Position numbers and translations under genes: made by a program
Source: Candidatus Mcinerneyibacterium aminivorans
GTDB lineage: Bacteria; Macinerneyibacteriota; Macinerneyibacteria; Macinerneyibacteriales; Macinerneyibacteriaceae
Length of the DNA: 64,000 bases
Direction: 5' to 3'
Assembly: GCA_008086245.1 (NCBI GenBank)
Contig: VSIX01000029.1
Location: 33,758 to 97,757, forward strand
Shown: piece after piece, positions 45,199 through 53,106 of the stretch
Layout of the letters: each line of letters starts with the position of its first letter
Numbering within the stretch: the first letter of the stretch is position 1
Notes under the pieces: generated by a model
What the model saw: the letters and a program-made list of their open reading frames with translations, nothing else
What the model was told of the DNA's origin: nothing
Database searches by the model: none

Positions 45199-46575
45199 AT
45201 GAACTTTAGTGAGATGGAACCTTACAAAATTAAGATGGTTGAAAGATTAAAAACAACTACAAAAAAAGAGAGAAAAAAATTTATTAAAAATGCTAAATTT
45301 AATCTGTTCAATCTTAAAAGTGAAAATGTTTTAATCGATTTACTTACAGATTCCGGAACTAATGCAATGAGTGATGAACAATGGTCGGAAATAATGCTGG
45401 GAGATGAAAGTTATGCGGGGGCAGAATCATATTTTAAACTAAAGGAAACCATCGAAGATCTGTTTGGATTTGAATATTTCTTACCAACACATCAGGGAAG
45501 AGCGTCTGAAAATGTTTTATTTTCTGCTTTAATTAAAGAGGGGAATATTATACCTGGTAATGCTCATTTTGATACTACCAAAGGACATATTGAATCCCGC
45601 AAAGCAGAGGCTATTGACTGTACAATTGAGGAAGCATCAGATACTACTGCAGAGCATCCATTTAAAGGTAATGTTGATTTGAATAAATTACAAAAGCTTT
45701 TTGCTACCGAAGATAATAGTAATATTCCCTTTGTTATAATTACTATTACATGTAATTCTGCAGGTGGACAGCCTGTTTCAATGAAAAATATAAAAGATGT
45801 TGCAAAAATATGTAAAGATAATGATACCATGTTATTATTCGATGCAGCAAGATTTGCTGAAAATGCCTTTTTCATAAAAGAAAGAGAAAAGGGTTATAAA
45901 AGCAAAACCATAAAAGAAATTGTAAAAGAGATGTTTTCTTATGTTGATGGATTTACAATGAGCTGTAAAAAAGATGGAATAGTAAATATAGGTGGATTAA
46001 TTGGATTAAGAAGTAAAGATATCTATCAGAAGGCATCTACATATAATATAATGTATGAAGGCTATCTTACTTATGGAGGAATGGCCGGAAGAGATCTTGG
46101 AGCTTTGTCGCAGGGATTACGCGAAGCTACTAAATATTCCTATTTACAGTCAAGGATAGGGAAGGTTAAATATCTATTTGATAAGCTGGATAGTTACAAT
46201 ATTCCAATACAAAAACCTGCAGGAGGTCATGCAGTATTTATTGATGCCAAGAAATTTTTTCCACAGATTCCCCAGAGCCAATTCCCTGCACAGCTGTTAG
46301 GAGTTGAACTGTACATTGAAGGTGGAATCAGAGGTGTAGAAATAGGAACTTTGCTGGCTGATAGGGATCCTAAAACTGGTAAAAATAGGTATCCTGATTT
46401 AGAATTATTAAGATTAGCTATTCCCAGAAGAGTTTATACAAAAAATCATTTAGATTATGTTGCCAATAAAATTAAAAAAATATATAAAAAAAGAGAAGAT
46501 TATAATAAGGGGCTTAAAATTGTAAGAGAAGCTCCTATACTCAGACACTTTACGGTTGAACTGGAAAGATTATAA
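45199..46575 (+). CDS. tnaA: tryptophanase (beta-eliminating lyase)
   Basis: PLP-dependent lyase that cleaves L-tryptophan into indole, pyruvate and ammonia. The 458-residue protein matches the tryptophanase/tyrosine phenol-lyase family. PLP-binding Lys258 is in SCKKDG; LTDSGTNAMSDEQW opens the core. Two positions separate the enzymes. Tryptophanase has an Asp in FDTTxGH and Val-Glu-Ile in the GIRxVEIG motif, while tyrosine phenol-lyase has Thr and Met-Glu-Arg. This protein has Asp125 and GIRGVEIG, favouring tryptophanase. Some N-terminal segments look more lyase-like. An AAAGGAGG site is upstream; no tnaC leader or permease gene was seen. Confidence 0.85.
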   Translation: MNFSEMEPYKIKMVERLKTTTKKERKKFIKNAKFNLFNLKSENVLIDLLTDSGTNAMSDEQWSEIMLGDESYAGAESYFKLKETIEDLFGFEYFLPTHQGRASENVLFSALIKEGNIIPGNAHFDTTKGHIESRKAEAIDCTIEEASDTTAEHPFKGNVDLNKLQKLFATEDNSNIPFVIITITCNSAGGQPVSMKNIKDVAKICKDNDTMLLFDAARFAENAFFIKEREKGYKSKTIKEIVKEMFSYVDGFTMSCKKDGIVNIGGLIGLRSKDIYQKASTYNIMYEGYLTYGGMAGRDLGALSQGLREATKYSYLQSRIGKVKYLFDKLDSYNIPIQKPAGGHAVFIDAKKFFPQIPQSQFPAQLLGVELYIEGGIRGVEIGTLLADRDPKTGKNRYPDLELLRLAIPRRVYTKNHLDYVANKIKKIYKKREDYNKGLKIVREAPILRHFTVELERL

Positions 46576-46589
46576 TTAAATATTAACCC

Positions 46590-46661
46590 GCTGATATAGC
46601 TCAACGGTAGAGCAACGGTTTCGTAAATCGTAGGCTGGCGGTTCAAATCCGCCTATCAGCT
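46590..46661 (+). tRNA. tRNA-Thr (anticodon CGT)
   Basis: A complete cloverleaf of 72 bases: perfect 7-bp acceptor stem GCTGATA/TATCAGC, D stem GCTC/GAGC, 5-bp anticodon stem (one G-T pair) with loop TTCGTAA, 5-base variable loop and T stem GGCGG/CCGCC with loop TTCAAAT. Anticodon CGT reads ACG threonine codons. The discriminator base is T and CCA is not encoded, so it must be added. It lies alone between the tryptophanase and gpsA genes. Confidence 0.93.
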
Positions 46662-46728
46662 TTATTGAAAATTCTTGAATGAAAATAAATCCTTGTTAAA
46701 ATTAAAAAAGATGTAAATGGAGGATAAT

Positions 46729-47718
46729 ATGAAATATGGAATTGTTGGAGCAGGTATCTGGGGAACTGTTTTTGGAAATTATCTTTCTAATAAAGGTCTA
46801 GATGTAAAAATATGGGCTTATGAAAAAGAAGTTGTAAATTCTATCAATAATTTCAATGAAAATTCTATGTATTTTCGGGAAGCAAAACTGAATAAAAATC
46901 TTAATGCCACCAATGAACTTGATGAAGTTTGTAATAGGGATGTATTAATAAATGCAGTTCCAGTTCAATTTATGGATGAAGTGTGGAAATTGACAAATCT
47001 TGACAGCAAAAAAATTATTATAAATTTATCTAAAGGCATTGAAATTGGTACAATGAACTTTCCTGTAGATATAATAAAAAAATATTGTGCTGACAGTTTG
47101 ATATATATTTTATCTGGCCCTTCATTTGCTGAAGAAGTCTATGAAAAAATGCATACAGCTGTTGTTCTTGCCGGGGATATAAACAAGACTGCAAAAAAAA
47201 TTCAAAAGCAGCTCAGCAGTAATTTTTTTAGGGTTTACTTAAATGAAGATGCTTTAGGAGTTGAGCTATCTTCAGCTTTAAAAAATGTAATGGCCATAGC
47301 CTCTGGTATGATAGAGGGTCTGGGTCTTGGGAAAAATACCAGATCGGCTTTAATTACCCGAGGTTTAGCTGAAATTACCAGACTGGGAAAACAAATTGGT
47401 GCAGATATGAAAACCTTTTCGGGACTTGCAGGTATGGGGGATCTAATATTAACCTGTACTGATAGTAAAAGCAGAAACTACAGTTTCGGAAAGCTTCTTG
47501 CCAAAAATTATTCAGCAGATGATGCTCTTAATAATGCCGGGGGAATTGTAGAAGGTTATTATACGGTTAAAAATGCTGAAGATTTATCCCAGAAATTCTC
47601 TGTAGAAATGCCAATTACTAAAGCAGTTTATGATGTAATATATAACAATGCAGAAATTGAAAATATTATTAACCGATTAATGCAGAGGGAATTAAAAAAT
47701 GAATTATGGGGGTTGTAA
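46729..47718 (+). CDS. gpsA: NAD(P)-dependent glycerol-3-phosphate dehydrogenase
   Basis: Makes sn-glycerol 3-phosphate from dihydroxyacetone phosphate for phospholipid synthesis. From this ATG it is 329 residues. The Rossmann motif GAGIWGTVFG begins near residue 7; SGPSFAEEV and LKNVMAIASGMIEGLGLGKNTRSALITRGLAEI with the catalytic Lys are family hallmarks, and FSGLAGMGDLILTCT follows. An in-frame ATG 12 bases earlier lies within the TGGAGG ribosome site, so the second ATG is preferred. The macro-domain gene starts two bases after its stop. Confidence 0.96.
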   Translation: MKYGIVGAGIWGTVFGNYLSNKGLDVKIWAYEKEVVNSINNFNENSMYFREAKLNKNLNATNELDEVCNRDVLINAVPVQFMDEVWKLTNLDSKKIIINLSKGIEIGTMNFPVDIIKKYCADSLIYILSGPSFAEEVYEKMHTAVVLAGDINKTAKKIQKQLSSNFFRVYLNEDALGVELSSALKNVMAIASGMIEGLGLGKNTRSALITRGLAEITRLGKQIGADMKTFSGLAGMGDLILTCTDSKSRNYSFGKLLAKNYSADDALNNAGGIVEGYYTVKNAEDLSQKFSVEMPITKAVYDVIYNNAEIENIINRLMQRELKNELWGL

Positions 47719-47719
47719 T

Positions 47720-48232
47720 ATGATAGAACAACTGGAACTAAAAAAAGGAGATATTACGAATCTGGATGTTGATGCAATTATAAATCCTGCGAATACACAA
47801 TTGATTATGGGAGGTGGAGTTGCTGGGGCAATAAGGAAAAAAGGTGGGGAAGAAATTCAAAAGGAATGTCATAAAAAATCACCAATCAATATTGGAGAAG
47901 TAGTAATAACGTCTGGAGGAAAATTAAAAGCAGATTATGTAATACATGCTGTAGGGCCAAGAAAATCCACCCCGAATAGAAAAAAATTATTAACAAAAGC
48001 AGTGAAAAATAGTCTTAAAATCGCTGATGATTACGGTATTAAATCGCTGGCTTTTCCAGCCATAAGCACAGGAGTTTTTGGATACCCTCTAAAAGAAGCT
48101 GCAGAAGTAATTTTATCTACAATAAAAAATTATTTGAATTTCCACAATTCTTCAATTGAAAAAGTGATAGTAATATTATATGATAACAAAACTTATAAAA
48201 TATTTAATAATATAAATAAAAAAATAAAATGA
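47720..48232 (+). CDS. macro-domain ADP-ribose-binding/hydrolase protein
   Basis: A 170-residue macro domain of the MacroD/YmdB type. Seen: DVDAIINPANTQLIMGGGVAGAIRKKGG, with the Asn and Gly-rich loop that grips ADP-ribose, and AFPAISTGVFGYPLKEAA, the second phosphate-binding loop. Members reverse mono-ADP-ribosylation or deacetylate O-acetyl-ADP-ribose. No ADP-ribosyltransferase or DraG-like partner gene is nearby, so substrate is open. GGGGG precedes this ATG; an ATG at 47699 lies inside gpsA and would extend the protein into the ribosome site. Confidence 0.9.
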   Translation: MIEQLELKKGDITNLDVDAIINPANTQLIMGGGVAGAIRKKGGEEIQKECHKKSPINIGEVVITSGGKLKADYVIHAVGPRKSTPNRKKLLTKAVKNSLKIADDYGIKSLAFPAISTGVFGYPLKEAAEVILSTIKNYLNFHNSSIEKVIVILYDNKTYKIFNNINKKIK

Positions 48233-48242
48233 AAGGTTATTT

Positions 48243-49841
48243 ATGTCAGAAGATTTAAATAAAATATTTATTGATAAGAATAATGTAGCAATAAAAGCGG
48301 AAGGTAAAATTTATTCAAAATACGAAATTGATAAAAATTTAATTCAGGATATGGATTATGAGGTAATTAAGTTAAATGAGAAAGAAGGTTATAGAATTTA
48401 TGAAAAAAGTTTGATTATGCTTTTAGCAGCAGCAATTAAAAAAATATATCCTGATTCTAAATTTTCTGTTGAACATACCTTGAGCCATGGTATTTACTGC
48501 AAATTTGAATCTAACCAGGCTAAAATATTAAAGATATCTCACATTAATGAGATTAAGCAAAAAATGAAAAAACTGGTTGAAGAGGATATTGATTTTAAAA
48601 TTATTGAAAAGGGAAATAAAGAACTTTATAGACTTTTAAAAAAGAACAATCTTGAAAAGAAAGCTGAAATACTAAAGAAAAAAAATCTAAATAAATTAAT
48701 AAAACTTACTGATGAAGTATATGAGCTTCCCTATTACAACACTGTTCCCTCTACCGGATACTTAAATATATTCAATTTATTATATTATCCTCCGGGATTT
48801 ATCTTAAAGTTGCCCGATAGGGCCAATATGAAAAAAATTGCTTTTTTTAAAGAAAGCAAAAAGCTTTTTAGAATTCATCAGGAATATGAAAAATGGACAG
48901 ATATTATTGATATTAAATATGCACCGTCATTAAATGAAAAAATTGATCAAAACCTGCATAAGGAGATGATATTAATTTCTGAGAAAATGCACGAGAAAAA
49001 AATTGTAGATATATCTGATAATATATTAGAAAATCTGGATAGATCCCGTCTTTTGTTGGTTTCAGGACCTTCAGCATCAGGAAAAACTACTTTTTCAAAA
49101 AGATTGGCAATTCATCTTAAAGCTGCAGGGCTAAAACCCATTACTATAGAAATGGACGATTATTTTTTTCCCAGAAAACAAACCCCCATAGATGAAAATG
49201 GTAATAAAGATTTTGAATCAATTAAGGCTATAGATATTTCTAAATTTAATGAAGATATATTAAGGATGCTGGAAGGAGAAGAAGTAACACTTCCCGAGTA
49301 TGATTTTGTTTCAGGGGTAAGAAAAAAAGGAAAAACAATAAAAATTGGACATAATGATCCAATAATAATTGAAGGAATACATTCTTTACACCCGTCTCTT
49401 ACCAAATTTATACCGGACAATATAAAATTTAAAATATATGTTAGCGCTTTGACGCCTTTAAATCTTGATAGATACAATAGAATACATACAAGTGATGTAA
49501 GATTAATAAGAAGAATTGTAAGAGATGCTCAGTTTAGAGGGCACTCTGCTGATGAAACACTAAAGATGTGGACCGATGTACAGAAAGGTGAAAATAAATA
49601 TATTTTTCCATTTCAGGAAAGAGCTGATGTAATGTTTAATTCAGCCCTACCTTATGAAATATCTGTTTTAAAAGATTTTTGTAAAAGATTTTTGATTCAT
49701 GTTAAGGAGGATAGTATTTATTATGCTGAAGCAAGAAAATTGTTAAATATACTGGAATTGTTTAATTCTATTGATCCTTATTATGTTCCCAAATCTTCCA
49801 TTTTGAGGGAATTTATAGGAAATAGTATATTTGATTATTAG
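48243..49841 (+). CDS. nucleoside (uridine) kinase with N-terminal ThrRS-like domain
   Basis: A 532-residue two-domain protein. The C-terminal 260 residues are a uridine kinase/phosphoribulokinase fold with P-loop GPSASGKTTFSKR (from about residue 277), MDDYFFPRKQTP, the Asp-rich nucleoside site and EGIHSLHP. The N-terminal 200 residues resemble the TGS and second additional domain of threonyl-tRNA synthetase (AAAIKKIYPDSKFSVEHTLSHGIYCKF), though catalytic His of that editing domain are partly preserved. Such fusion kinases occur in low-G+C anaerobes. The phosphate acceptor is probably uridine or cytidine, but the N-terminal half has no proven role. Confidence 0.82.
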   Translation: MSEDLNKIFIDKNNVAIKAEGKIYSKYEIDKNLIQDMDYEVIKLNEKEGYRIYEKSLIMLLAAAIKKIYPDSKFSVEHTLSHGIYCKFESNQAKILKISHINEIKQKMKKLVEEDIDFKIIEKGNKELYRLLKKNNLEKKAEILKKKNLNKLIKLTDEVYELPYYNTVPSTGYLNIFNLLYYPPGFILKLPDRANMKKIAFFKESKKLFRIHQEYEKWTDIIDIKYAPSLNEKIDQNLHKEMILISEKMHEKKIVDISDNILENLDRSRLLLVSGPSASGKTTFSKRLAIHLKAAGLKPITIEMDDYFFPRKQTPIDENGNKDFESIKAIDISKFNEDILRMLEGEEVTLPEYDFVSGVRKKGKTIKIGHNDPIIIEGIHSLHPSLTKFIPDNIKFKIYVSALTPLNLDRYNRIHTSDVRLIRRIVRDAQFRGHSADETLKMWTDVQKGENKYIFPFQERADVMFNSALPYEISVLKDFCKRFLIHVKEDSIYYAEARKLLNILELFNSIDPYYVPKSSILREFIGNSIFDY

Positions 49842-49909
49842 AAGAGTTTATTGACTTTTATGTTAGCCTGTATATAATTTATATAATAATAAAGAGTAAG
49901 GGGTTTAAA

Positions 49910-50854
49910 ATGGATGATATATTAGATAATGTTAGTCTTGAAGATCAGGATGTTGTTTTAAAAATTTTCGGGCAGAATTCTTATTTAAAAATGGGAACCA
50001 AACTGGATGTTGATGAAGGTTATAGGGTTGCTCTAATTAAGGATGAGCAGGTTTTTGATCTTTTTGGTCCTGGGGAATATATTTTTTCTAAAAAGAGACT
50101 GCCTAAACTATCAAGATATTTATTTGATAAGAATATTGACCTGTCCAGATTTAAGGCCAATATAGTTTTTATTAACAGGGAGAAAGTTGATGATTTAAAA
50201 TGGGGGGTTAATTTAAATATTGATAGTTATAATATTCAATCATATGGAACATATGAAATTAAAATAGTACAAATATTGTATTTTCTCAAAACTATTCTGT
50301 TTCAAAATGAAATTAAAAAAGATTCTCATCTTGTTAACTTTTTCCGTCAAACTATTGAAGGCGCATTGAAATCCTATTATAATGAACAACTTGATGAAAT
50401 AATAGAAAACAATTTTGATCAGGATTTTGTCGAAGATAATGCTGTTGAAAAAGTAATAGAAAGTTTTAAAAAGTTCGGCATAATTGTAGATAGTTTTAAT
50501 ATATTAAATTTAAAATATAAAAAGCTTAATTCTGAAGTTAGTTCTCAAACAACTTTTAATACCAAACCTCAGGAAGAAAATTATGAAGTTTATCAGGAAG
50601 ATAAATTAAATTTAGGTGCAGATTTGAAAGAAATATTTCCCTCTATACCTGATTCAGAAGATGAAGAGAGCTTTGTAATTTGTACTAAATGTGAGAAAAA
50701 AATAGCATATAATAATAAATATTGCCCATATTGTGGTACAGAATTAGAACTCTCCAGGGGAAAAGTCAAATGCAAAAATTGTGGGGAAATTATTGATAAT
50801 GATTCTAAATATTGTTCAAATTGCGGTGAACTGTTAGAGGAAACGGGTTCCTAA
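49910..50854 (+). CDS. SPFH-like protein with C-terminal zinc ribbons
   Basis: A 314-residue protein. Residues 1-215 resemble the SPFH/virion-core-like domain of YdjI-type proteins: GYRVALIKDEQVFDLFGPGEYIF is the recognisable opening strand set, followed by the helical part. The last 60 residues hold zinc-ribbon repeats CTKCEKKI-CPYCGTE and CKNCGEII-CSNCGE, four CxxC pairs in total. SPFH proteins form ring-shaped oligomers at membranes or on protein complexes; here no membrane anchor is seen. The next gene follows 3 bases later and encodes a Lys-rich protein. Family assignment is reasonable, function unknown. Confidence 0.72.
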   Translation: MDDILDNVSLEDQDVVLKIFGQNSYLKMGTKLDVDEGYRVALIKDEQVFDLFGPGEYIFSKKRLPKLSRYLFDKNIDLSRFKANIVFINREKVDDLKWGVNLNIDSYNIQSYGTYEIKIVQILYFLKTILFQNEIKKDSHLVNFFRQTIEGALKSYYNEQLDEIIENNFDQDFVEDNAVEKVIESFKKFGIIVDSFNILNLKYKKLNSEVSSQTTFNTKPQEENYEVYQEDKLNLGADLKEIFPSIPDSEDEESFVICTKCEKKIAYNNKYCPYCGTELELSRGKVKCKNCGEIIDNDSKYCSNCGELLEETGS

Positions 50855-50857
50855 ATC

Positions 50858-51460
50858 ATGATTAGTAAATTTAAGATGCAGGATTTGAAAAAACTTAGGA
50901 ACAAAATAAAAGAATTAGAGGACTTTATAATTGATCTTGAAACCATCCCCCACTATAAAAAATATAAACAAGTAAGACAAGTTAGACAATTGCAAAATGA
51001 AATAGAGAAGAAATTGAAGGAAATTGGTAATAATTTGGAGTTATGTTCAACGAAGGTAAAGTTTAATTTTGAGAGTATAAGCAATAGTTATAGATTAAAA
51101 AAAGGGAAGCACGAAAAACAAATTAATAAAGCTCTTTTTAACAAAAATGTAGCTACACAGGTATTAAATAATGATTCTGATGAAGTTAAAGAAAGTAAGC
51201 CTAAATATGTTAATAAAAAAAATAATACTTCTGAGGATAGCAATTTGGATAGAAAAATTGACAAAATACTTTCAAAAATAGATATCGATTCAAAAAATTC
51301 TGAGAAATATAAAAAGAAAATAAAAAACAAAATTAATTCAGTTAAAAATAGTAAAAAATATAGGGATTATAAAATAAAAATAAAAGTTGGAAAAAACCAG
51401 GATAACAAACCTAAAATCAATCTTAAATTGGTAAAGAAAAATGGACAAAATTCTAATTAG
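50858..51460 (+). CDS. Lys-rich coiled-coil protein, unknown
   Basis: A 200-residue, very basic protein. Residues 5-75 form a coiled coil (DLKKLRNKIKELEDFI). The second half is dominated by Lys, Asn and Ser with KKKIKNKINSVKNSKKYRDYKIKIKVGK near the end, a possible nucleic-acid or polyanion-binding tail. No family recognised. It lies 3 bases after the SPFH gene and overlaps the following DUF523 gene by 20 bases, so it is certainly translated as part of this operon. Whether it binds the SPFH protein or RNA/DNA is unknown. Confidence 0.6.
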   Translation: MISKFKMQDLKKLRNKIKELEDFIIDLETIPHYKKYKQVRQVRQLQNEIEKKLKEIGNNLELCSTKVKFNFESISNSYRLKKGKHEKQINKALFNKNVATQVLNNDSDEVKESKPKYVNKKNNTSEDSNLDRKIDKILSKIDIDSKNSEKYKKKIKNKINSVKNSKKYRDYKIKIKVGKNQDNKPKINLKLVKKNGQNSN

Positions 51461-51821
51461 CGCATGTTTAATTGGCTTAAGAACTAGATACGATGGGAAG
51501 ATTATCAATAAATTATGTACTGATAATTTTCAGAAGAGATGCCTTATTCCTGTATGCCCGGAACAGCTAGGAGGGTTATCTACTCCAAGAGAACCGGCTG
51601 ATATTTTATTTCTTGATGGAAGCAAAAGGGCAGTTTCACGTAACTCCAAAATAGATTTAACCGAAAATTTTTTAAAAGGGGCAAGAGAAACTTTAAAAAT
51701 TTGTAAAAAATTAAATATAAATAAAGCTATACTTAAATCAAAAAGTCCCTCATGCGGAGAAGAAGGGTTTACTTTTGATTTACTTAAAAAAAATAATATT
51801 AGATGTATAATAAAAAGTTAA
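51441..51821 (+). CDS. DUF523 protein
   Basis: A 126-residue DUF523 domain protein. Seen: SACLIGLRTRYDGK at the start, the CPEQLGGLSTPR block and LKSKSPSCG, the three family motifs, with conserved Cys in each. The family is widespread and often encoded near sulfur or thiol-related genes; catalytic activity has not been established. Conserved Cys residues suggest a thiol or metal-based role. It overlaps the upstream gene by 20 bases and is followed by tdh after 9 bases with an AAGGAGG site. Confidence 0.88.
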   Translation: MDKILISACLIGLRTRYDGKIINKLCTDNFQKRCLIPVCPEQLGGLSTPREPADILFLDGSKRAVSRNSKIDLTENFLKGARETLKICKKLNINKAILKSKSPSCGEEGFTFDLLKKNNIRCIIKS

Positions 51822-51830
51822 GGAGGTTAT

Positions 51831-52868
51831 ATGAAAGCTATTGCTAAAACCAAAAGAGAAAAAGGGGTAGAATTAATCGATATTGATAAACCAAAAATTA
51901 AAAATGGAGATGATGTTATTGTAAAAGTCAATACAGCATCAATATGTGGTTCTGATGTTCATATATATGATTGGAATGACTGGGCCGCAGCTAGAATAGA
52001 GCCGGTAAGGGTGATTGGACATGAATTTTGCGGGGAAGTAGTAGAAACCGGAGCAGGTGTTACTACAGTTACTGAAGGGGATTATGTTTCCTCTGAAACC
52101 CATATAGGATGCGGTAAATGTTATTATTGCAAAAATCATATGAAACATATTTGTGTCGATACAAAGATATTAGGAGTCCATGTTGATGGAGCTTTTACTG
52201 ATTATATCAGAGTGCCTGAGGAAAATATTATTAAAAACAATAAAGATTTAAAACCAGAGATAGCTTCTATTCAGGAGCCTCTGGGCAATGCGGTTTATAC
52301 CACTCTTGTTGAACAGGTAACCGCAAAAAGCATTCTGGTAATGGGTTGTGGCCCTATTGGTCTAATGAGTGTAAACATTGCAAAAGCAAGCGGAGCATCA
52401 AAGATTATTGCTGTAGATATTAATGATTTTAGATTAAATAAGGCCAAAGAACTGGGCGCAGATATAACTATCAATCCTAAGAATGAAAAAGTAGTTGAAA
52501 AAATTATGCAAATCACAGATGGATTAGGAGTTGAAGTTGGTCTCGAAATGAGTGGAAGTGTTCAAGCCGCAAAAAATTTATTTAAATCTATGAGAAAAGG
52601 AGGTAGAGTATCATTATTAGGTATTTTTGATGAGAATGTATCTCTGAATTTAAATGAAGATATAATATTTAAGGGCTTAAAAGTTTATGGAATTAATGGA
52701 AGAATTATGTTTGATACATGGTACCAGATAAAAGGCTTGTTGGAATCAGATAAGTTGAATTTGGAGCCAATAATCACACACAAAATTCCTTTAGAAGATT
52801 TTAAAAAAGGAATTGAGTTAATTAAATCAGGAAAAGCAATTAAAGTTGTAATAGATATGAATAAATGA
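51831..52868 (+). CDS. tdh: L-threonine 3-dehydrogenase
   Basis: Oxidises L-threonine to 2-amino-3-ketobutyrate with NAD+. The 345-residue zinc alcohol dehydrogenase-type protein has the Tdh-specific SICGSDVHIYDWNDWA (catalytic-zinc Cys), GHEFCGEVV (His-Glu), the structural zinc loop CGKCYYCKNHMKHIC and Rossmann VMGCGPIGLMSVNIA. The kbl partner (2-amino-3-ketobutyrate CoA ligase) that usually sits next to tdh is absent here, so aminoacetone formation or a distant kbl are both possible. Other medium-chain polyol dehydrogenases are close in sequence but lack the DWNDW signature. Confidence 0.92.
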   Translation: MKAIAKTKREKGVELIDIDKPKIKNGDDVIVKVNTASICGSDVHIYDWNDWAAARIEPVRVIGHEFCGEVVETGAGVTTVTEGDYVSSETHIGCGKCYYCKNHMKHICVDTKILGVHVDGAFTDYIRVPEENIIKNNKDLKPEIASIQEPLGNAVYTTLVEQVTAKSILVMGCGPIGLMSVNIAKASGASKIIAVDINDFRLNKAKELGADITINPKNEKVVEKIMQITDGLGVEVGLEMSGSVQAAKNLFKSMRKGGRVSLLGIFDENVSLNLNEDIIFKGLKVYGINGRIMFDTWYQIKGLLESDKLNLEPIITHKIPLEDFKKGIELIKSGKAIKVVIDMNK

Positions 52869-52885
52869 GTATCCGGGAGGTTATT

Positions 52886-53092
52886 ATGTTTAATAAAAAG
52901 AAAGATAAAAGTGAATATGAATGGGATATGTTGGTACACAGTAGATTGGAATATCTTGCAAGAGATTTATCAATATTTTTGAAAGATATTGAAAATGTAA
53001 AGCAAAGGGTGGAAGCTTTTTATGAAGAGGTTGTCGAATTACAAAAAGAGTTTGAAGAATCATTATATCCTAAGAAAAAGAATAAAAAGTAA
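52886..53092 (+). CDS. small hypothetical protein before sppA
   Basis: A 68-residue acidic-then-basic protein with no recognised family. Helical: residues 12-55 form an amphipathic coil (RLEYLARDLSIFLKDIENVKQRVEAFYEEV). No signal or membrane segment. The reading frame extends back to 52865, overlapping tdh, but GGGAGG lies directly before this ATG, so translation starts here. It is held between tdh and sppA by short gaps (17 and 14 bases), so it is probably co-transcribed with them. Confidence 0.65.
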   Translation: MFNKKKDKSEYEWDMLVHSRLEYLARDLSIFLKDIENVKQRVEAFYEEVVELQKEFEESLYPKKKNKK

Positions 53093-53106
53093 TTAGGGGG
53101 GAAAAA

